Origin: Platerodrilus igneus
Lineage: Eukaryota > Arthropoda > Insecta > Coleoptera > Lycidae
Direction of reading: 5' to 3'
DNA length: 64,000 nt
Assembly (NCBI GenBank): GCA_036346225.1
Contig: JARFIW010000500.1
Location: 4,216,001 to 4,280,000, forward strand
Positions within the stretch are counted from its first letter, which is position 1. Every line of letters starts with the position of its first letter. Positions 1 to 11,762 of the stretch are shown here, in pieces. The translations under genes were made by a program, and so were the position numbers. Under the pieces are notes generated by a model. That model was not told the origin of the DNA and did not search any database. It was given only the letters and a program-made list of their open reading frames with translations.

Positions 1-506
1 TCTACAAAATTTTCGCCGTACGTGACATTTAAACTACGCAGGTGTTCAAACATAAGATTAATTCTCAGAGCTTAATTTCTGGTATTTTAATCTTGGATTT
101 TCACAGGCTTTTATGCTTATTATTAATAATGGTTTAATTAACTCCAATTAAAATTGACTTCTATCCTTTCATTTTTAGCGAATACAAATTAAATATTAAT
201 TATTATGTGTACACTTTGTTTAATACCGGTTACTTAAAATAGGGTTAATTAATATAAATTTTGCACGTAATTTCCATTTGTTTCTTTATTAGGAATAATT
301 AAATTACACGTAGAGCTTTTAATACTGTTTCTTTTGATATAAAGCGTCTTGTACATGATTTAAATCTCTTATTTTTACTGAAACTAATAAATTTTTATGC
401 TTCACGGTTTTAATAACGCGTATTATCTAATAATATTCATTATACACGGTGATTAAAATTATTTGATGTGATTATTTAATTTTCTACCCTGGTCTAAATA
501 TGAGTA
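1..506 (-). mobile_element. 3' LTR (partial) of a Gypsy-like retrotransposon
   Basis: This stretch matches 5210-5717 almost base for base, with a few substitutions and small indels, so the two are direct repeats enclosing gag, protease and RT fragments read on the minus strand. On that strand this copy is the downstream (3') LTR. It runs off the left edge of the window, so only its first 506 bases are seen. The match stops abruptly at TGAGTA, after which this copy continues into pyrimidine-rich DNA while the other continues into an AT microsatellite. The high similarity suggests a fairly recent insertion, although the interior is badly broken. Confidence 0.8.
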
Positions 507-1052
507 TTTTCCCCCTATTTGAATACAAATAATCCCACTTATTTGAATGCAAATATAAAGCATTTAGACTGCTAAAAAATATTTAGAAAAAAAAATTGCC
601 TATCTCTCTCTACCCTTATCTATCTATCTTACCTACCTTATCTCCAATCCAAAAAAAAATATTTACACCTATCCTATATCCCTATTCTATTCCTAACTCT
701 CACCTAATTCTATAAACTGAAATTATCCCTAACTTCATCCTACTCATCCATCTAATCCTATATACATCCTATATACCTATCCTATTCCTAACTTTTAATT
801 AATCTTCACTATACTTTACTTCCCCCTACCTAATCCTATATACCTATCCTACTCTTACTCTATTCCTAACTCTCCACTAATCTTATATGAAATATCTATA
901 CTTAACCTATCTTATTTTCTTCCTACATTTAATCTTTCTTTCTCATCCTATATACCTATTTCTAACTGTCTCGCATATTTATCCTATACCTAGCTTTATT
1001 TTCTATAAACACCTACTTCTACTCTTCTATATACACCTATTCTATCCCTATT
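507..1052. repeat. Pyrimidine-rich degenerate short repeat
   Basis: This is a C/T/A-rich stretch built from loose repeats of words such as CCTATATACCTATCCTATTC and CCTAACTCT. It sits where most of pol (the rest of RT, RNase H and integrase) should lie in the minus-strand Gypsy-like element. It has probably replaced that DNA or expanded from a purine-rich tract. No coding signal is seen. Confidence 0.6.
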
Positions 1053-1480
1053 CTATTTAAATCTAACTCTTTTTTTGACCCTCCAAGTCTTTCTTCTTAC
1101 CATCCTAATACTCTTCATCCCTATCTCTCCCCCTTCTATATCTATACTTATCCTCCCTATTATCTCACATACAATAAACTTATCCCTATTATCCTCACTC
1201 TTAAATATTGCTTCTTCTTCAGTCTCTACACATGTCTGTTTCTCATTTACTATTTTTTTCCTTTCTGCCGACAAACCAAACGATACTACTTTAAAATTAT
1301 TAAATTTTCCCTCTACGGAAAATCCTCTGTACCTTCTAGAATTCTTATGTAATGGAATTCGCCAGAATGAATCCCTTAAATCTACTTTATTAAAAACAAA
1401 CTTGCCACTTAACCTCGTCAAAATAATTCTGCCTTCACCTGCTCCCTGATATGCTGCTGTTGCTTCTACCCCACTAATTC
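1053..1480 (-). pseudogene. Reverse transcriptase fragment, Gypsy-like
   Basis: The minus-strand reading begins about 15 codons upstream of the first methionine and carries the first third of a Gypsy-type RT palm. It shows a KVDLRDSFWRIPLH block (family pattern: K-[IV]-DL-x-SG[YF]-x-QIPL) and then VVSFGLS, matching the conserved [VM]-PFGL. After that the similarity ends in unrelated basic, purine-encoded sequence. The catalytic YxDD block, thumb, RNase H and integrase are absent, so it cannot be active. The junction to the preceding linker also lacks the residues that normally precede the palm. Confidence 0.75.
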
Positions 1481-1681
1481 TGCATGTTTTTGTACTAAAG
1501 CTTGAACCTCTACTCTCCTATCCTCTGGACATCTTATTGTGTTGATCTGTTTTACTTCATCATCCTCTACCTCTATTACATTAATATTCAACCCCGTGTC
1601 ATCCTCTGTGACTTCATAACTGCCCTTCCATGGCACTACCCTATCTTTAATCCTTACTACCTTCCTTTCCATATCTATCAA
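1466..1681 (-). pseudogene. Protease-RT linker of the Gypsy-like pol
   Basis: A 71-residue minus-strand reading frame, acidic and hydrophilic, ends in VQALVQKHAELVG and a stop. It lies directly between the aspartic protease and the RT fragment, overlapping the protease end by a few bases in another frame. The position and the 'leucine + KHAELVG'-like end fit the stretch that precedes RT in Gypsy-group pol proteins. It is a broken part of the same polyprotein. Confidence 0.5.
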
Positions 1682-2050
1682 AACCCTAACTTCATCATAC
1701 AGTCAACACCTAAAATGCTCTGAAACTTCAGTCCAGGTACAATTACAAACTCCTGTTCACAGCTTAAACCTCCTATATCTATCCTAAGCACCACAAGACT
1801 ATTTACTACAGCAAACTTCTTTTTATTTGGAGCTACTAAATGGCTACGCTTTATAGGCATAATTCTATCACAAACCTTATCCCTAATTTTGCTGACGAAT
1901 TCCTCCGATATTAAACTCGCCTCTGCCCCTGTATCAAGTAATACTTCTACATTATTCTCAAAAATTTCTAAATTAATAATTGGCAAACATAATTTTTCCT
2001 TAGTTTCTGGCTCTACTTCCTCCTCAATTTTGAAAAATTCACGTGGATGT
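1678..2050 (-). pseudogene. Retropepsin (aspartic protease) domain of the Gypsy-like element
   Basis: This frame encodes the pol protease that would cleave the Gag-Pol polyprotein. It shows the active-site motif LLDTGAEASLIS near its start, a flap-like middle region, and SILGVDCMMKLGF near its end, matching the usual 'ILG.D.L...G' of retropepsins. The frame continues upstream into an acidic spacer without a stop, so it was part of a longer pol reading frame. The catalytic DTG is intact, but the downstream pol is truncated, so the gene is non-functional as a unit. Confidence 0.75.
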
Positions 2051-2270
2051 TCATATACATTTACACTGAAATCTAGTGGTCTGTCGCGTTCTAAAAATCC
2101 TGTCCAGGTCTGTTTTCCCTACTCGGTCCTGGTCTAGCCGTCACCTCAGCGTATGTCCTAGGCGTTTCCACTCGTTCCGTGTCTGTGTTAGCAGTCCCCC
2201 TCATGTCCGGTGAACTATTCCTTCTGGTAGGTTCCGGTCTCGGTGCAGGTCCCCTTCCTAAACTATTACT

Positions 2271-2456
2271 CTAACGTATGGTCGTCTCTGTTCCCATTCT
2301 GTCGCTGGTATCCGTAATTATTCCCCTTCTAGCATAGTTGTCCCGTCTATTGTCAAACCTAACTGTGTTGATCTGGCTTTCCCTATTTTCCCGAGGTCGT
2401 CCACTACTTACGTCGTCGTACCTCTGCAAGTATTCTAGAAACATTTCTCTGTCCAC
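2271..2456 (-). pseudogene. Gag C-terminal fragment of the Gypsy-like element
   Basis: A 61-residue minus-strand reading frame, rich in Arg, Asp and Glu, lies between the main gag frame and the protease. The composition is that of a nucleocapsid-like tail, but no CCHC zinc knuckle is visible. At least one frameshift separates it from gag at 2671-3300, and the intervening 200 bases lack a long open frame. It is assigned by position only. Confidence 0.4.
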
Positions 2457-2670
2457 TATGTTCTGTAGTGCTACGTGTTGTCTTATTTCTACCTCGAAGT
2501 GTCGTGATAAATACTTAATAATTTGTCGGTCCGTCAGTGGTGGGTTCAGTTGTTTGCTATGCTATACTTGCGTATAGCATATTGCTCCTACTTCCTGAAA
2601 ATTCTCCTTAAATTTCCTGTGATTAAGTCGTCTCGTACCTGGTCTTGTCTGTGGTCACTCCAGTAGTGCT

Positions 2671-3362
2671 TTAAAATCTGTCCTCAAAGTCCATGTAGGT
2701 GTCTATGTCCTGTCCTACTAAATTGTACCACGCTTCCGCATTGTCCATTAATAAAGCCTTTATCGTATTCAGTTTAGTCTGTTCGTCAAATAAATTTCCC
2801 ACTAGATTTCTTACACTATTAATAAAAATTTGTGGATTTACCCTGTTATCGCCATAAAACTTCATGTGTTGGTCCAATGATACTCCACCTGTAGAAAATC
2901 TGGGACCATCCCCCGTTAAATTTGACATGTTGTATTTGATACTACTAACTTCGCGTTCTACCCTGCCTAACTGATCCCTACATGAGTCCGTCACTTCAGT
3001 CATTTTTACATTAATCTCTTCTTCACAAAAAATGCGTACTTCGGACCTTAAATGTCCCATTTCCTGTCGAAGACCTGTAATATCACGCTCATTTTTATCT
3101 ACCCTATTTTCCACTTCCCCCATCTTTACGGTAAAACTATTTTTAAACTCTGTAACTTCTTGATTCGTCTTATCTATTTTCTGACTAATCTCCTCTAACT
3201 TCCTGTTCGATTCTTCACTCATTTGCTCAAATTTTCGATTTGAGTCCTCTCTAACCCCACTTAACGTCTCATTCATTCTTTCAAGCATCCTCATTATCAT
3301 CTCGTTTCCTTGATCCCTGATTCCGTCCTCGACTGATCTCTACTGCCTCCAGCTTCTTCCAT
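2671..3362 (-). pseudogene. Gag of the Gypsy-like element
   Basis: The 209-residue frame at 2671-3300 begins with about 110 residues of strong heptad-like coiled coil (many E, K, N, R; R-E-x-x-R spacing). A capsid-like segment follows, containing MKFYGDNRVNPQIFINSV and AEAWYNLVGQDIDTY, typical of insect Gypsy-group Gag. It stops prematurely after DFEDRF. A second start at 3362 in another frame gives about 20 residues (beginning MEEAGGSRDQS) and ends at the first methionine of the long frame. One frameshift there would join them, so the true start may be 3362. Gag would package the element RNA in cytoplasmic particles. Confidence 0.7.
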
Positions 3363-3556
3363 TTTCGAAATTTTCTCACACAATGCACTATCGTCACTTC
3401 CAATTTCCACCCTTGACTCCTTAACCACTCCTTTCTCTGCATACGTTCAAATCACTCACACACTCTAAAATACTCTTAAATTTATACACACACAAAACTC
3501 TCTCTCAGATCGCCAGTTTCCTGGAATAAAATCACAAAATTTTATTTGAAACTCGA

Positions 3557-3576
3557 GCCTCACTTTTGGGTCGCCA
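3557..3576 (-). other. Candidate tRNA primer-binding site
   Basis: On the minus strand the sequence starts TGGCGACCCAAAAGTGAGGC. TGG is the complement of the tRNA CCA end, and TGGCGACC matches the start of the tRNA-Arg-type site used by several insect Gypsy-group elements. It lies between gag and the long LTR, as expected for minus-strand orientation. Only about 8 bases fit that tRNA clearly, so the call is tentative. Confidence 0.45.
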
Positions 3577-5715
3577 AGAATGCTGTGAAACCTACAAAAT
3601 CCATGAACTACGCTTTTCGAATCAAGCCTCACGAATTGGGCGTCAAGAATGCTGTGAAACCTCTTGAATTACCTGGTCTGTTGATTTTCTTCTGTTAATC
3701 GCCGCGGCTGCTCCTCTAGATAGCTTTCATCCTCATACATAAAAAAAACAAACACATTCCTACCACAAACATCAACGTCAACTCTATTTACATCAATATT
3801 CACAATACATTAAAATTTCAAAATTAATATTCAGCATAAATTTTAATATCGGAAAATTTCAAAATTAAATTTATTATCATTTTAATGTGCATCCAGAATT
3901 AAAGTCCTTGTAGGATGCCTACTAATTACTATAACAATATATGCAGAGTACAAAGGGACCATCTACCACCCCTTTACGTTAATTAACCAGGTTCGTCTAA
4001 TTGAGCTCAAAGACATACCCATATTTTTATCATAATCCAGAACATCAATACTAAATACCCTTTCTACTTAAACAAGCAAATTTCACCTTAAAATTAAAAT
4101 ATTATTGTTAGTACAATTTCACTACTGTCCATTTTAAATAAACAAATTAGAAAGTTATTCAACACACACCAAAATCTCAAAGTTCAAACAAAATAGTATA
4201 ATTTACCTGAAGGTTACTTGCACTCGTAGCTTCAATGTACATCGTCCCTTTTGTTAATCACACCATTCCAACTGGGTTATATTTACGGCTTCTGATTCTC
4301 AACGCATTAAAAATTTTCTCCATCACCATTTATTTAAAGTTGTTTCAGGGCTTTTCCGGAACTAATCTGTGTATATCTGAACCTTGTTTTGTGGATCCAG
4401 ACCCGTTTATGCACCATTTAAGTATTAATACCCCCGAAAAATAACAAAGAACTTCATACTTCTTTCACCAATATACGCCAAAACTGCCTACTTTTGTGTA
4501 TATATTTGTCGTTGTAAATTTTTACCAATTGGTACAGTGATACTAAACTTTATTACCTTGTATCTTCTTTTCTAAGTGCACTAACGTACATTCATTGTAG
4601 CACGTAAAGAACAAGCTGTTTTAAATCACATAATATTCGAGCAAACTGTTTAAATTATTTAATATTAAAACCGGAAAACTAAAAAGCACTGTTTAACGCT
4701 TCAATCAAGTCGAAGATCTAAGAGAGCTTCTTCATATTAACCTCCGTATATATAGCGGTTAGCCTGTCTGTCGGTCTGTTCCCCAAAACGGCCAGTTTCT
4801 AGAATTTCGTCAATCTATGTTCCCATTCCGTAGCTCGCGCGTCGGTTTTTACGAATTTTGTACTCGCCCCAGTTAAATCTCAGAAAATTTCCACACGGCA
4901 CGCAACGTCTGAGAATACCTAATTAAATTTTATACAGAAATCGTTGTTTCTACCTCTGATATTTGCATCCTATTTTCAACCAATCGCATCCCCATGACGT
5001 TGCTCTACTCACGCCTTTTTACTATATGTGTCTCGGTCTTGCGCCTATTATCTGTCTCTATCTACCCTGTTCTTATTAGTGCAAATTGATATTCCTTATT
5101 ATCGATTATTTCAGTCCATGTGGACTATCTGGGTTAAATAACCCCGTATCGCACCTTCTCGTGAATATTAAGCCACGGTTTCTCCAAGATTCTTTGAAAC
5201 CATTTGTTATCTACAAAATTTTCGCCGTACGTGACATTTAAACTACGCAGGTGTTCAAACATAATATTAATTCTCAGAGCTTTATTTTCTGGTACTTTAA
5301 TCTTGGATTTTCACAGGCTTTTATGCTTATTATTAATAATGGTTTAATTAACTCCAATTAAAATTGACTTCTATCCTTTCATTTTTAGCGAATACAAATT
5401 AAATATTAATTATTATGTGTACACTTTGTTTAATACCGGTTACTTAAAATAGGGTTAATTAATATAAATTTTGCACGTAATTTCCATTTGTTTCTTTATT
5501 AGGAATAATTAAATTACACGTAGAGCTTTTTAATACTGTTTCTTTTGATATAAAGCGTCTTGTACATGATTTAAATCTCTTATTTTTACTGAAACTAATA
5601 AATTTTTATGCTTCACGGTTTTAATAACGTGTATTATCTAATAATATTCATTATACACGGTGATTAAAATTATTTGATGTGATTATTTAATTTTCTACCC
5701 TGGTCTAAATATGAG

Positions 5716-5717
<2 letters not shown>
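3577..5717 (-). mobile_element. 5' LTR of the Gypsy-like element (long, about 2.1 kb)
   Basis: If the primer site at 3557-3576 is correct, the 5' LTR extends from just beyond it to 5717, where the match with the left copy (1-506) ends. That gives about 2.14 kb, far longer than the 0.3-0.6 kb usual for insect Gypsy LTRs. Only its outer 508 bases can be checked against the partner, because the other LTR leaves the window. It is AT-rich with no ORF of note. A shorter LTR of about 0.5 kb starting near 5203 cannot be excluded. Confidence 0.5.

Positions 5718-5750
<33 letters not shown>
5717..5750. repeat. (AT)n microsatellite
   Basis: An uninterrupted AT run abuts the outer end of the Gypsy-like LTR. 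Insertion into or beside an AT tract fits the AT-rich target preference of several Gypsy-group elements. Confidence 0.95.
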
Positions 5751-5751
<1 letters not shown>

Positions 5752-5765
5752 ATATAATAAGGCCT

Positions 5766-5881
5766 CGCGTTGGAGCGCCGCTGAAAGAGTGCTGTGACAA
5801 GACCGCGGTGGAGCGTCACTAAAAGAGTGATGTGAAAATGCCGCGTTAATGCGCCACCAAAAGGGCGATGTGGTACGATAC
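5766..5881. repeat. 38-bp tandem triplet, GC-rich
   Basis: Three diverged units begin at 5766, 5804 and 5842, each with CGCG[TG]T..GCG[CT]C and AAAG[AG]G[TC]G.TGTG. They stand out as GC-rich in AT-rich DNA and follow the AT microsatellite after the bridge TATATTGATATAATAA. A near-identical bridge follows the AT microsatellite at 62455. Confidence 0.75.
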
Positions 5882-5885
5882 AACA

Positions 5886-8189
5886 ATTTGTAAAATTTAA
5901 AATTATTCACTTACTTTTCTTTCTAACTTTACTTGGCTAGCTGAACAGAAATATTGGAGTTTTAAAAAAAAATCAAACACTGCAGCATTAAAGCATTTAT
6001 ACAGTGTGAAATATTTTCTCTCATACAAAAGCATATAGAACATTTACGACATTGTTTCTTTCAAACATAAAATAATTTCTAAAAAAATGTTCTTCACCTT
6101 ATTTTAAATTTACAAAACTAAATTTTTTCTTTTATGAATGGTATGCCTGGTCATTATTATTCCCACGCTTGTAAGATTTATTTTGGCCAAAAAATCCTTG
6201 ACAGATAATCAATCTATTAAAAGGTCAGAGTATTTCGAACTCTGAACATAAACTTTCCTGGCAAAAAAATCCTTAAAAAAATTATGTGATTAACACTTAT
6301 TATTCTACCTTAAATTAAATACAAAAACTCCAATATCAGTTACAAATAAACAATACTTGCAGAATCCACTAAAACGCTCCTCGTAATTAAATATTTTCTT
6401 ATTTTAAATTGACGTCAAATCAGCTTACAAAATTTTTTATATTTAAAATCCTCATTTCAAACAGCAGTTACCAAAATACATTATGCTTAAATCTTTCTTT
6501 CAATTATTTAGTAAAATTTTCAAAGTAGCGCTATATTGAAGAATTTTCCCCCTTCATTGTAATTAATTTTTTATGTAATTTGGGTTTCATTGTATTTGTT
6601 AAATTACAGTATGCTTACTGCATACTTCAAATATCATCTTCGCAAAGCAACAGCTCGCGATTTAAATCAAAATAACATTTCGCGATCGAATTTAAGAATC
6701 GACTGAATCGAATAAATCTGTTTTTAATAAACGCTTCCTTATATATACAAATTATCTATTTTCTAGAACCTAGTAGAATGTACGCGATTCCATTCTAAAT
6801 AATTAACGCCTATCTTGCATAATATTCTTGGAACCCTCATTAGCGTTCAAAATTGTTGAGTTTTATTGCCTCGTTAACTGGTTCCAGTTATGAGTGACGC
6901 GCACTGTTTGTCATACTCTAACACATATACGATTTCTGTGGCGTATAGCTTCTCTTTAACAGTAAATGCGAAAGGTAATAAATAATTTTTATCAGTTATT
7001 CCAGGGATTTTACGAATCATTTTCAATGATCGGGCGCTTCTTAGAGTAAATGTTTCATTTTGTAGTTCTAAATACGCATGACTCATTCTTTTATATCCCT
7101 AATATTCTACAAAGTTCTTTATTTAAAATAAATTTCTGTAATCTACAGGGTAAACAATTTAAACTTTAATTGCTTTTTAATGCAAAAGGGGTTGCACTTT
7201 ATAGAAAATATTTGTTTTTATATCAAAACGGGGTTTTAATACACCTATTAAGGTTAGAATTGGGGTTGAATACACGAAATTATCTATTTTTATCCAAATG
7301 CGTAAAGCTAGTACTACTCTATGCTATTTATAGCAAATGGAAAACATTTTTATTAAAAGGTATTGATAATTAATAAGTGAAAATAAATGACTTTGTATTT
7401 ATCTTAAAATGATCGATTTGCGTTTGCATTGAATGCGTTTTACGGTATCTTACAATTAATTACATTTACATATACAACATACGTTACTTGGTGTTTATTT
7501 ACAATACGCTATATCATACAGGGTGATTATTTATATACTGGCAACTGCATTTTTCGCTTGTACATCAATGAATAAAAGTACGCTATTGATTTGTAAGCTG
7601 CACCGCTTTTATGTGCACGCGGTAATTCGAGGATGGTCTAGAAATTACTCGACGGTCGTAATACATAAGGTTTTCTCGTCTAGCAATCTAAATAATTTTA
7701 ATGTCATGCTGATTAATGCATTTCTTTCTTTTAGATAAATTTCCAATGTTTATAATATTGCAATCTACGACAATATGTGTAAATACCGTAATACATTAAA
7801 TACATGTAAACATGTTGAATGTTAACTTTGAAGTTTTTGCTCATCAAATTCCTTTATTTGCAAATCACATTGTAAATTACTGAAAATCAGTTGAATTATC
7901 ATTTCTGAAAATAGTTTAGTCTTTCCTTCTTGATAGTTTTCTTATACTGTAACGAATATATATTCTGTAGTACTATTTTTGGAAGAACCACATTTGTACA
8001 ATTTTAGTCTGTGGTATTTTATTCTCGTATTTGATACTGTTATATCTGAAAGAAACAATTCCATAATGAAACAGGAAATCATGACCGTTTAATTAACTTA
8101 AATGCTTTACCCAAAGATATTTAATTATAATATACACTCAAGAAACATATTTAAAAGGGATCTAGTCGTTTGTGTTGCCTAACTTACAG
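5886..8189. other. AT-rich intergenic DNA
   Basis: No recognisable gene or repeat family is seen. A 70-codon minus frame at 6874-7086 and small plus frames at 7170 and 7523 show no known motif. A lone TACAGGGTGATTA near 7518 resembles the outer end of a mariner-type inverted repeat, but no partner was found. Confidence 0.5.
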
Positions 8190-8520
8190 GCGGATTATAC
8201 CCTTTCAGTCGTTAAAATTAGGATAGCGCTTGCGTGAATACGGTCACGAGGTGACGCGCTAAGCAGATGCGCCGTCCCGTACTTGTACGGTACGAATAAC
8301 GAAGTCACCCATTTGTATTTGAGAATGTAGTTCAGACTGCATCATCTACAGATGGGCTCCCAAATTTTTCATAAGTGGGGCCTCAGAATAGGCATGCCGA
8401 GATAGAGACAGGAGGGCTGGTCGTCTTGGGACACGGAAGAGGCATTCCTGTGACTCCGGCAAGGCACTTGATCACGCTTCTTCTTGAAATGGTTCGAGTC
8501 GGTATTTGTTAACGGTGAGA
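8190..8520. other. GC-richer island of unknown identity
   Basis: About 330 bases have clearly higher GC than their surroundings and include the near-palindrome CCCGTACTTGTACGGTACG. Short minus-strand open stretches exist, but none matches a family I can name. It may be a decayed mobile-element fragment. Confidence 0.3.
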
Positions 8521-9965
8521 TTGTATTATTCAAATAATTCAATACTAATATAGAATATTTTTATTTCCTTAGCGCATGATGAAGTAACTAGAAATACATA
8601 TAAAGAGATTGAGACAATGTTTGTTTGTTAAGAAATTTCAGCCTTTGTTAGATGTTTGTTGCAATAAATTAGTAAGCGGATTCCAGAAAATGTGCATCGC
8701 TGTTCGATGACTAGGGGTGACGGCTTCATTAAAAACAGGTATCAAACCTTTCTTTTAATACGTTTGTGAGACCTTGAATGCGCTCACATAAATTGTAGTC
8801 GAAAATTGTCTAGTTATACTAAATTTTGTGCATATAGAGCAACGTGGAAGATTATTATTAAGAAATGCTATTAAAATAATTTTGCAAGATACGCAGAGTA
8901 TTCACATGTTAAAATATTGAGATTCTAAAGTCCATTTCCTGTTTTCTAAAAAGTTCATTACAGATGTCAAATTTTAAGACGGTCATTATACTTGAATAAG
9001 TTGAAATGTTATTTATCCAAGTTAGCTGCACGTGATTTACATTCTTTTAAGAAATAAATTAAACTTATGGGAAACTTATGTAAACCAATAAACAGATCTG
9101 AGTATTTGGTATCTGAAATTTTGTCATTAAATATTATTAAAATTAAGGTCTTGTTATGTCAAGACAGATTTATAAAGAATTCAATTATATTATTTCATTT
9201 TTGTAATCATATTTAAAAAAAAACGAAAAGAGAGAAACTATATTAAATTTCATTTTTGGACTCACGTTTTTTATTCCATGCACAATTAATTTTACTAAAT
9301 TTTTTTAAAGAAAATAAGTTTTTTGAATAATGAAATTAGACGAACGCTGAAGTAATTTAAAAAACACAGATATGCTACAACTGATTTGTTCTAGGTATTC
9401 ATTTTTGATTCAAATACCTTTGGTGTGGTAATCTTAACATTATCCACCTGTAATTATTAGTATGCTTTTTTATTAGAAAGCACAAACAGTGTCTTTTTAA
9501 TAGTGAATTTGTTGTGTACTTTTTCTGTCAGGATCATCGAGATCGAAGAGGTTGTAAGTATGTTCCATAGGTTTCCAGATGCGTTAGTTCATTAAGTTGT
9601 AAGTTTTTATGGCGCTCAATTCCCCTTTTTCTTTTTATGTTAGTTTGTTGTAGAGTTTAGACCATCCCCACGCCCTCTTCTCATTGCTCACCCTTGGGGT
9701 AATTCCCAGACTTAGCCGCGAACAAGTAAAGCTTCACTTGTATCCAACTAGTGGAGGCAAAAAAAAAAGGTTACAATACTTAATTTTATATACGACATTG
9801 ATATTATATCTTTGATTCTATGTGCTGTTACAGAGTTTTCGTCTTTTGCTAAGAGGCTCCTCGAACCGTGGGACCTTCGGCCAATGCCTAATATGACTTG
9901 TGGTAACTGAAAGTTTGCTATTACTGGATATTCTAAATAATCATGATATACCATGGTATAAAGCA
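8521..9965. other. AT-rich intergenic DNA
   Basis: Nothing supportable is seen here apart from short homopolymer runs. A 75-codon minus frame near 9748-9975 overlaps the left end of the inverted-repeat element and has no recognisable motif. Confidence 0.5.
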
Positions 9966-10517
9966 AAGTTCTCATGGCATCCGATATCCGACATTCGACG
10001 ATCCGAAAGTACTGCTATTGGTTAAAAATGTTTTGAATATTTAAACAGAAAGATGTGGGAGCTAGTGTTCAACTTTCATCCGTCATCGGATGAAGTTAAA
10101 TATTATAACTTTTTTCCGACGATCGGATGAAATTGGGAGCGATTCGAACCTCACTATATTTATTTTATTTAATAATGGAGGTTGAATGTAAGGAGTAAGG
10201 TTAGGATTAACAATATAAACATTCAAATCTGCCACACTTTCAGCAACGTAATTTAATATGACCAATTGGAATTAGTATAATTAATCAAAAAATTTTTAAA
10301 AGATGCTTAGTGTATCTACTATTACTAAATGAGGTTATAAAAACTTCCATTTTAAGTATTTGAATTTTATTTATTTACTAAATTGCTGCATTAAAAATTT
10401 TGTTTCAAATATTCTGGCTAACAAGATTCGGATGCATGTGAACAGAGATTTTTCGTATCAGACAAATTTCATCCGATTCGTATATCGGACGTCCGATATT
10501 GGATGCATTGAGAACTT
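9966..10517. mobile_element. MITE-like element with terminal inverted repeats
   Basis: The left end reads AAGTTCTCATGGCATCCGAT and the right end is its imperfect complement (GGATGCATTGAGAACTT at 10501-10517). This defines a roughly 550-bp unit with inverted ends of about 35 bp. Several internal copies of ATCCGA/TCGGAT words lie near both ends. No transposase is present. No unambiguous target-site duplication was seen, so the superfamily is open. Confidence 0.6.
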
Positions 10518-11532
10518 AGCTTAGTTGGGAATATCTCAAGAGCATGTTAATATATACAACGTTTAACCATACAAGTATGTGTGGGTCTTAGAATGTCGCA
10601 ATATCTAATTTCAGCTATATATTAAAAAGCTTTAAATCAACGTGATAATAAAATAAAATGTCCATTACAGTCACAGCGCCCTCCAATTACAAAGAATAAT
10701 ACAGCGTTTGTTTAACAACAGGAGGTTTAAAAAATTATATTGCAAAGCACTGAAAACATACCCGCTAAGTAAATAAGGGCGCAGGTCACGTGATTAAGCT
10801 TTTGTATGACATTTTCATAAATATCTCTTATAAAGAACTCAAACCGGAAGTATACTGTTTGCTCTTCTTCCGTGCCCTACGTTGCTAAAAGAGATTATGA
10901 TCGATGATAAATAAATACAAATATTGTGAATAGCTTGTGCGTGATGGTGTTACAAACTCGGACATTGTTTGCGTCTGTGACTGCAAATAATATTCGGGAT
11001 TCAATTGTCATTTTCCTATTACATACATAATTTTTTTGTGGATAAGTGGTCTTAATATTTTATTATTTACCTTTAGGATGTCATTACAACAATGCAAACA
11101 ACTCACTTATGTATACAAATACCTTATCAATACCGATGAAAGGTTGTCCATCCGTTTATTTAACGAATCTACATTTTAAACAACCACTAGGTTTGTGTCG
11201 TTTGTCCTTTTATGCTGCAAATAAAAATAGTATGTTTTAAAAAATTGCAAAATAATCCGTAAAGTACGTTAGGAACATTACCCTTTAGTCTCTACCCATT
11301 ATATAATAAACCACTTCAAACTATTGAAGTAAGTCGCTACATTCTCTTGTATCACCCATACCGTCCACTTGTACTCCATTTTGTAACAATTACAATTGGG
11401 AAAACTTGTTATTTTTGTTCTAGTGGAGTATTTTAATCCCATATATTGGGTGTGCTGCATGCTGAGATCTTGTGTGAGCCTAATCGATTCACTTATAGAC
11501 AATAATAAACAGTAAAATTGTTAATGCTTGCC
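10518..11532. other. AT-rich intergenic DNA
   Basis: No gene is supported. Short frames at 11046 and 11299 lack known motifs. Confidence 0.5.
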
Positions 11533-11551
11533 ATATATATATATATATATG
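11533..11551. repeat. (AT)n microsatellite
   Basis: A short uninterrupted AT run. Confidence 0.95.
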
Positions 11552-11710
11552 AGATGACATTAAATGTCAAAACTGGTTTTCTAAAAAAACACATTAACTT
11601 ATGATTAAGGAAACAAATTTTCCGAAACGTAAAGTGTAATAAATGTTTTAAACCAAACCACTATATTATTTCGAACGAAATATATCCCAATATTCATACG
11701 AAATCAATTA

Positions 11711-11713
<3 letters not shown>

Positions 11714-11756
<43 letters not shown>
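11714..11756. repeat. (AT)n microsatellite
   Basis: An AT run of about 43 bases ends in ACACACCC. Confidence 0.95.

Positions 11757-11762
<6 letters not shown>

Noticed and set aside
6874..7086. A 70-codon minus-strand ORF with mixed composition
   Set aside because: No motif, no flanking splice signals judged convincing, and length expected by chance.
7518..7540. Mariner inverted-repeat end (also at 62394)
   Set aside because: Only a 13-20 base resemblance and no inverted partner nearby.
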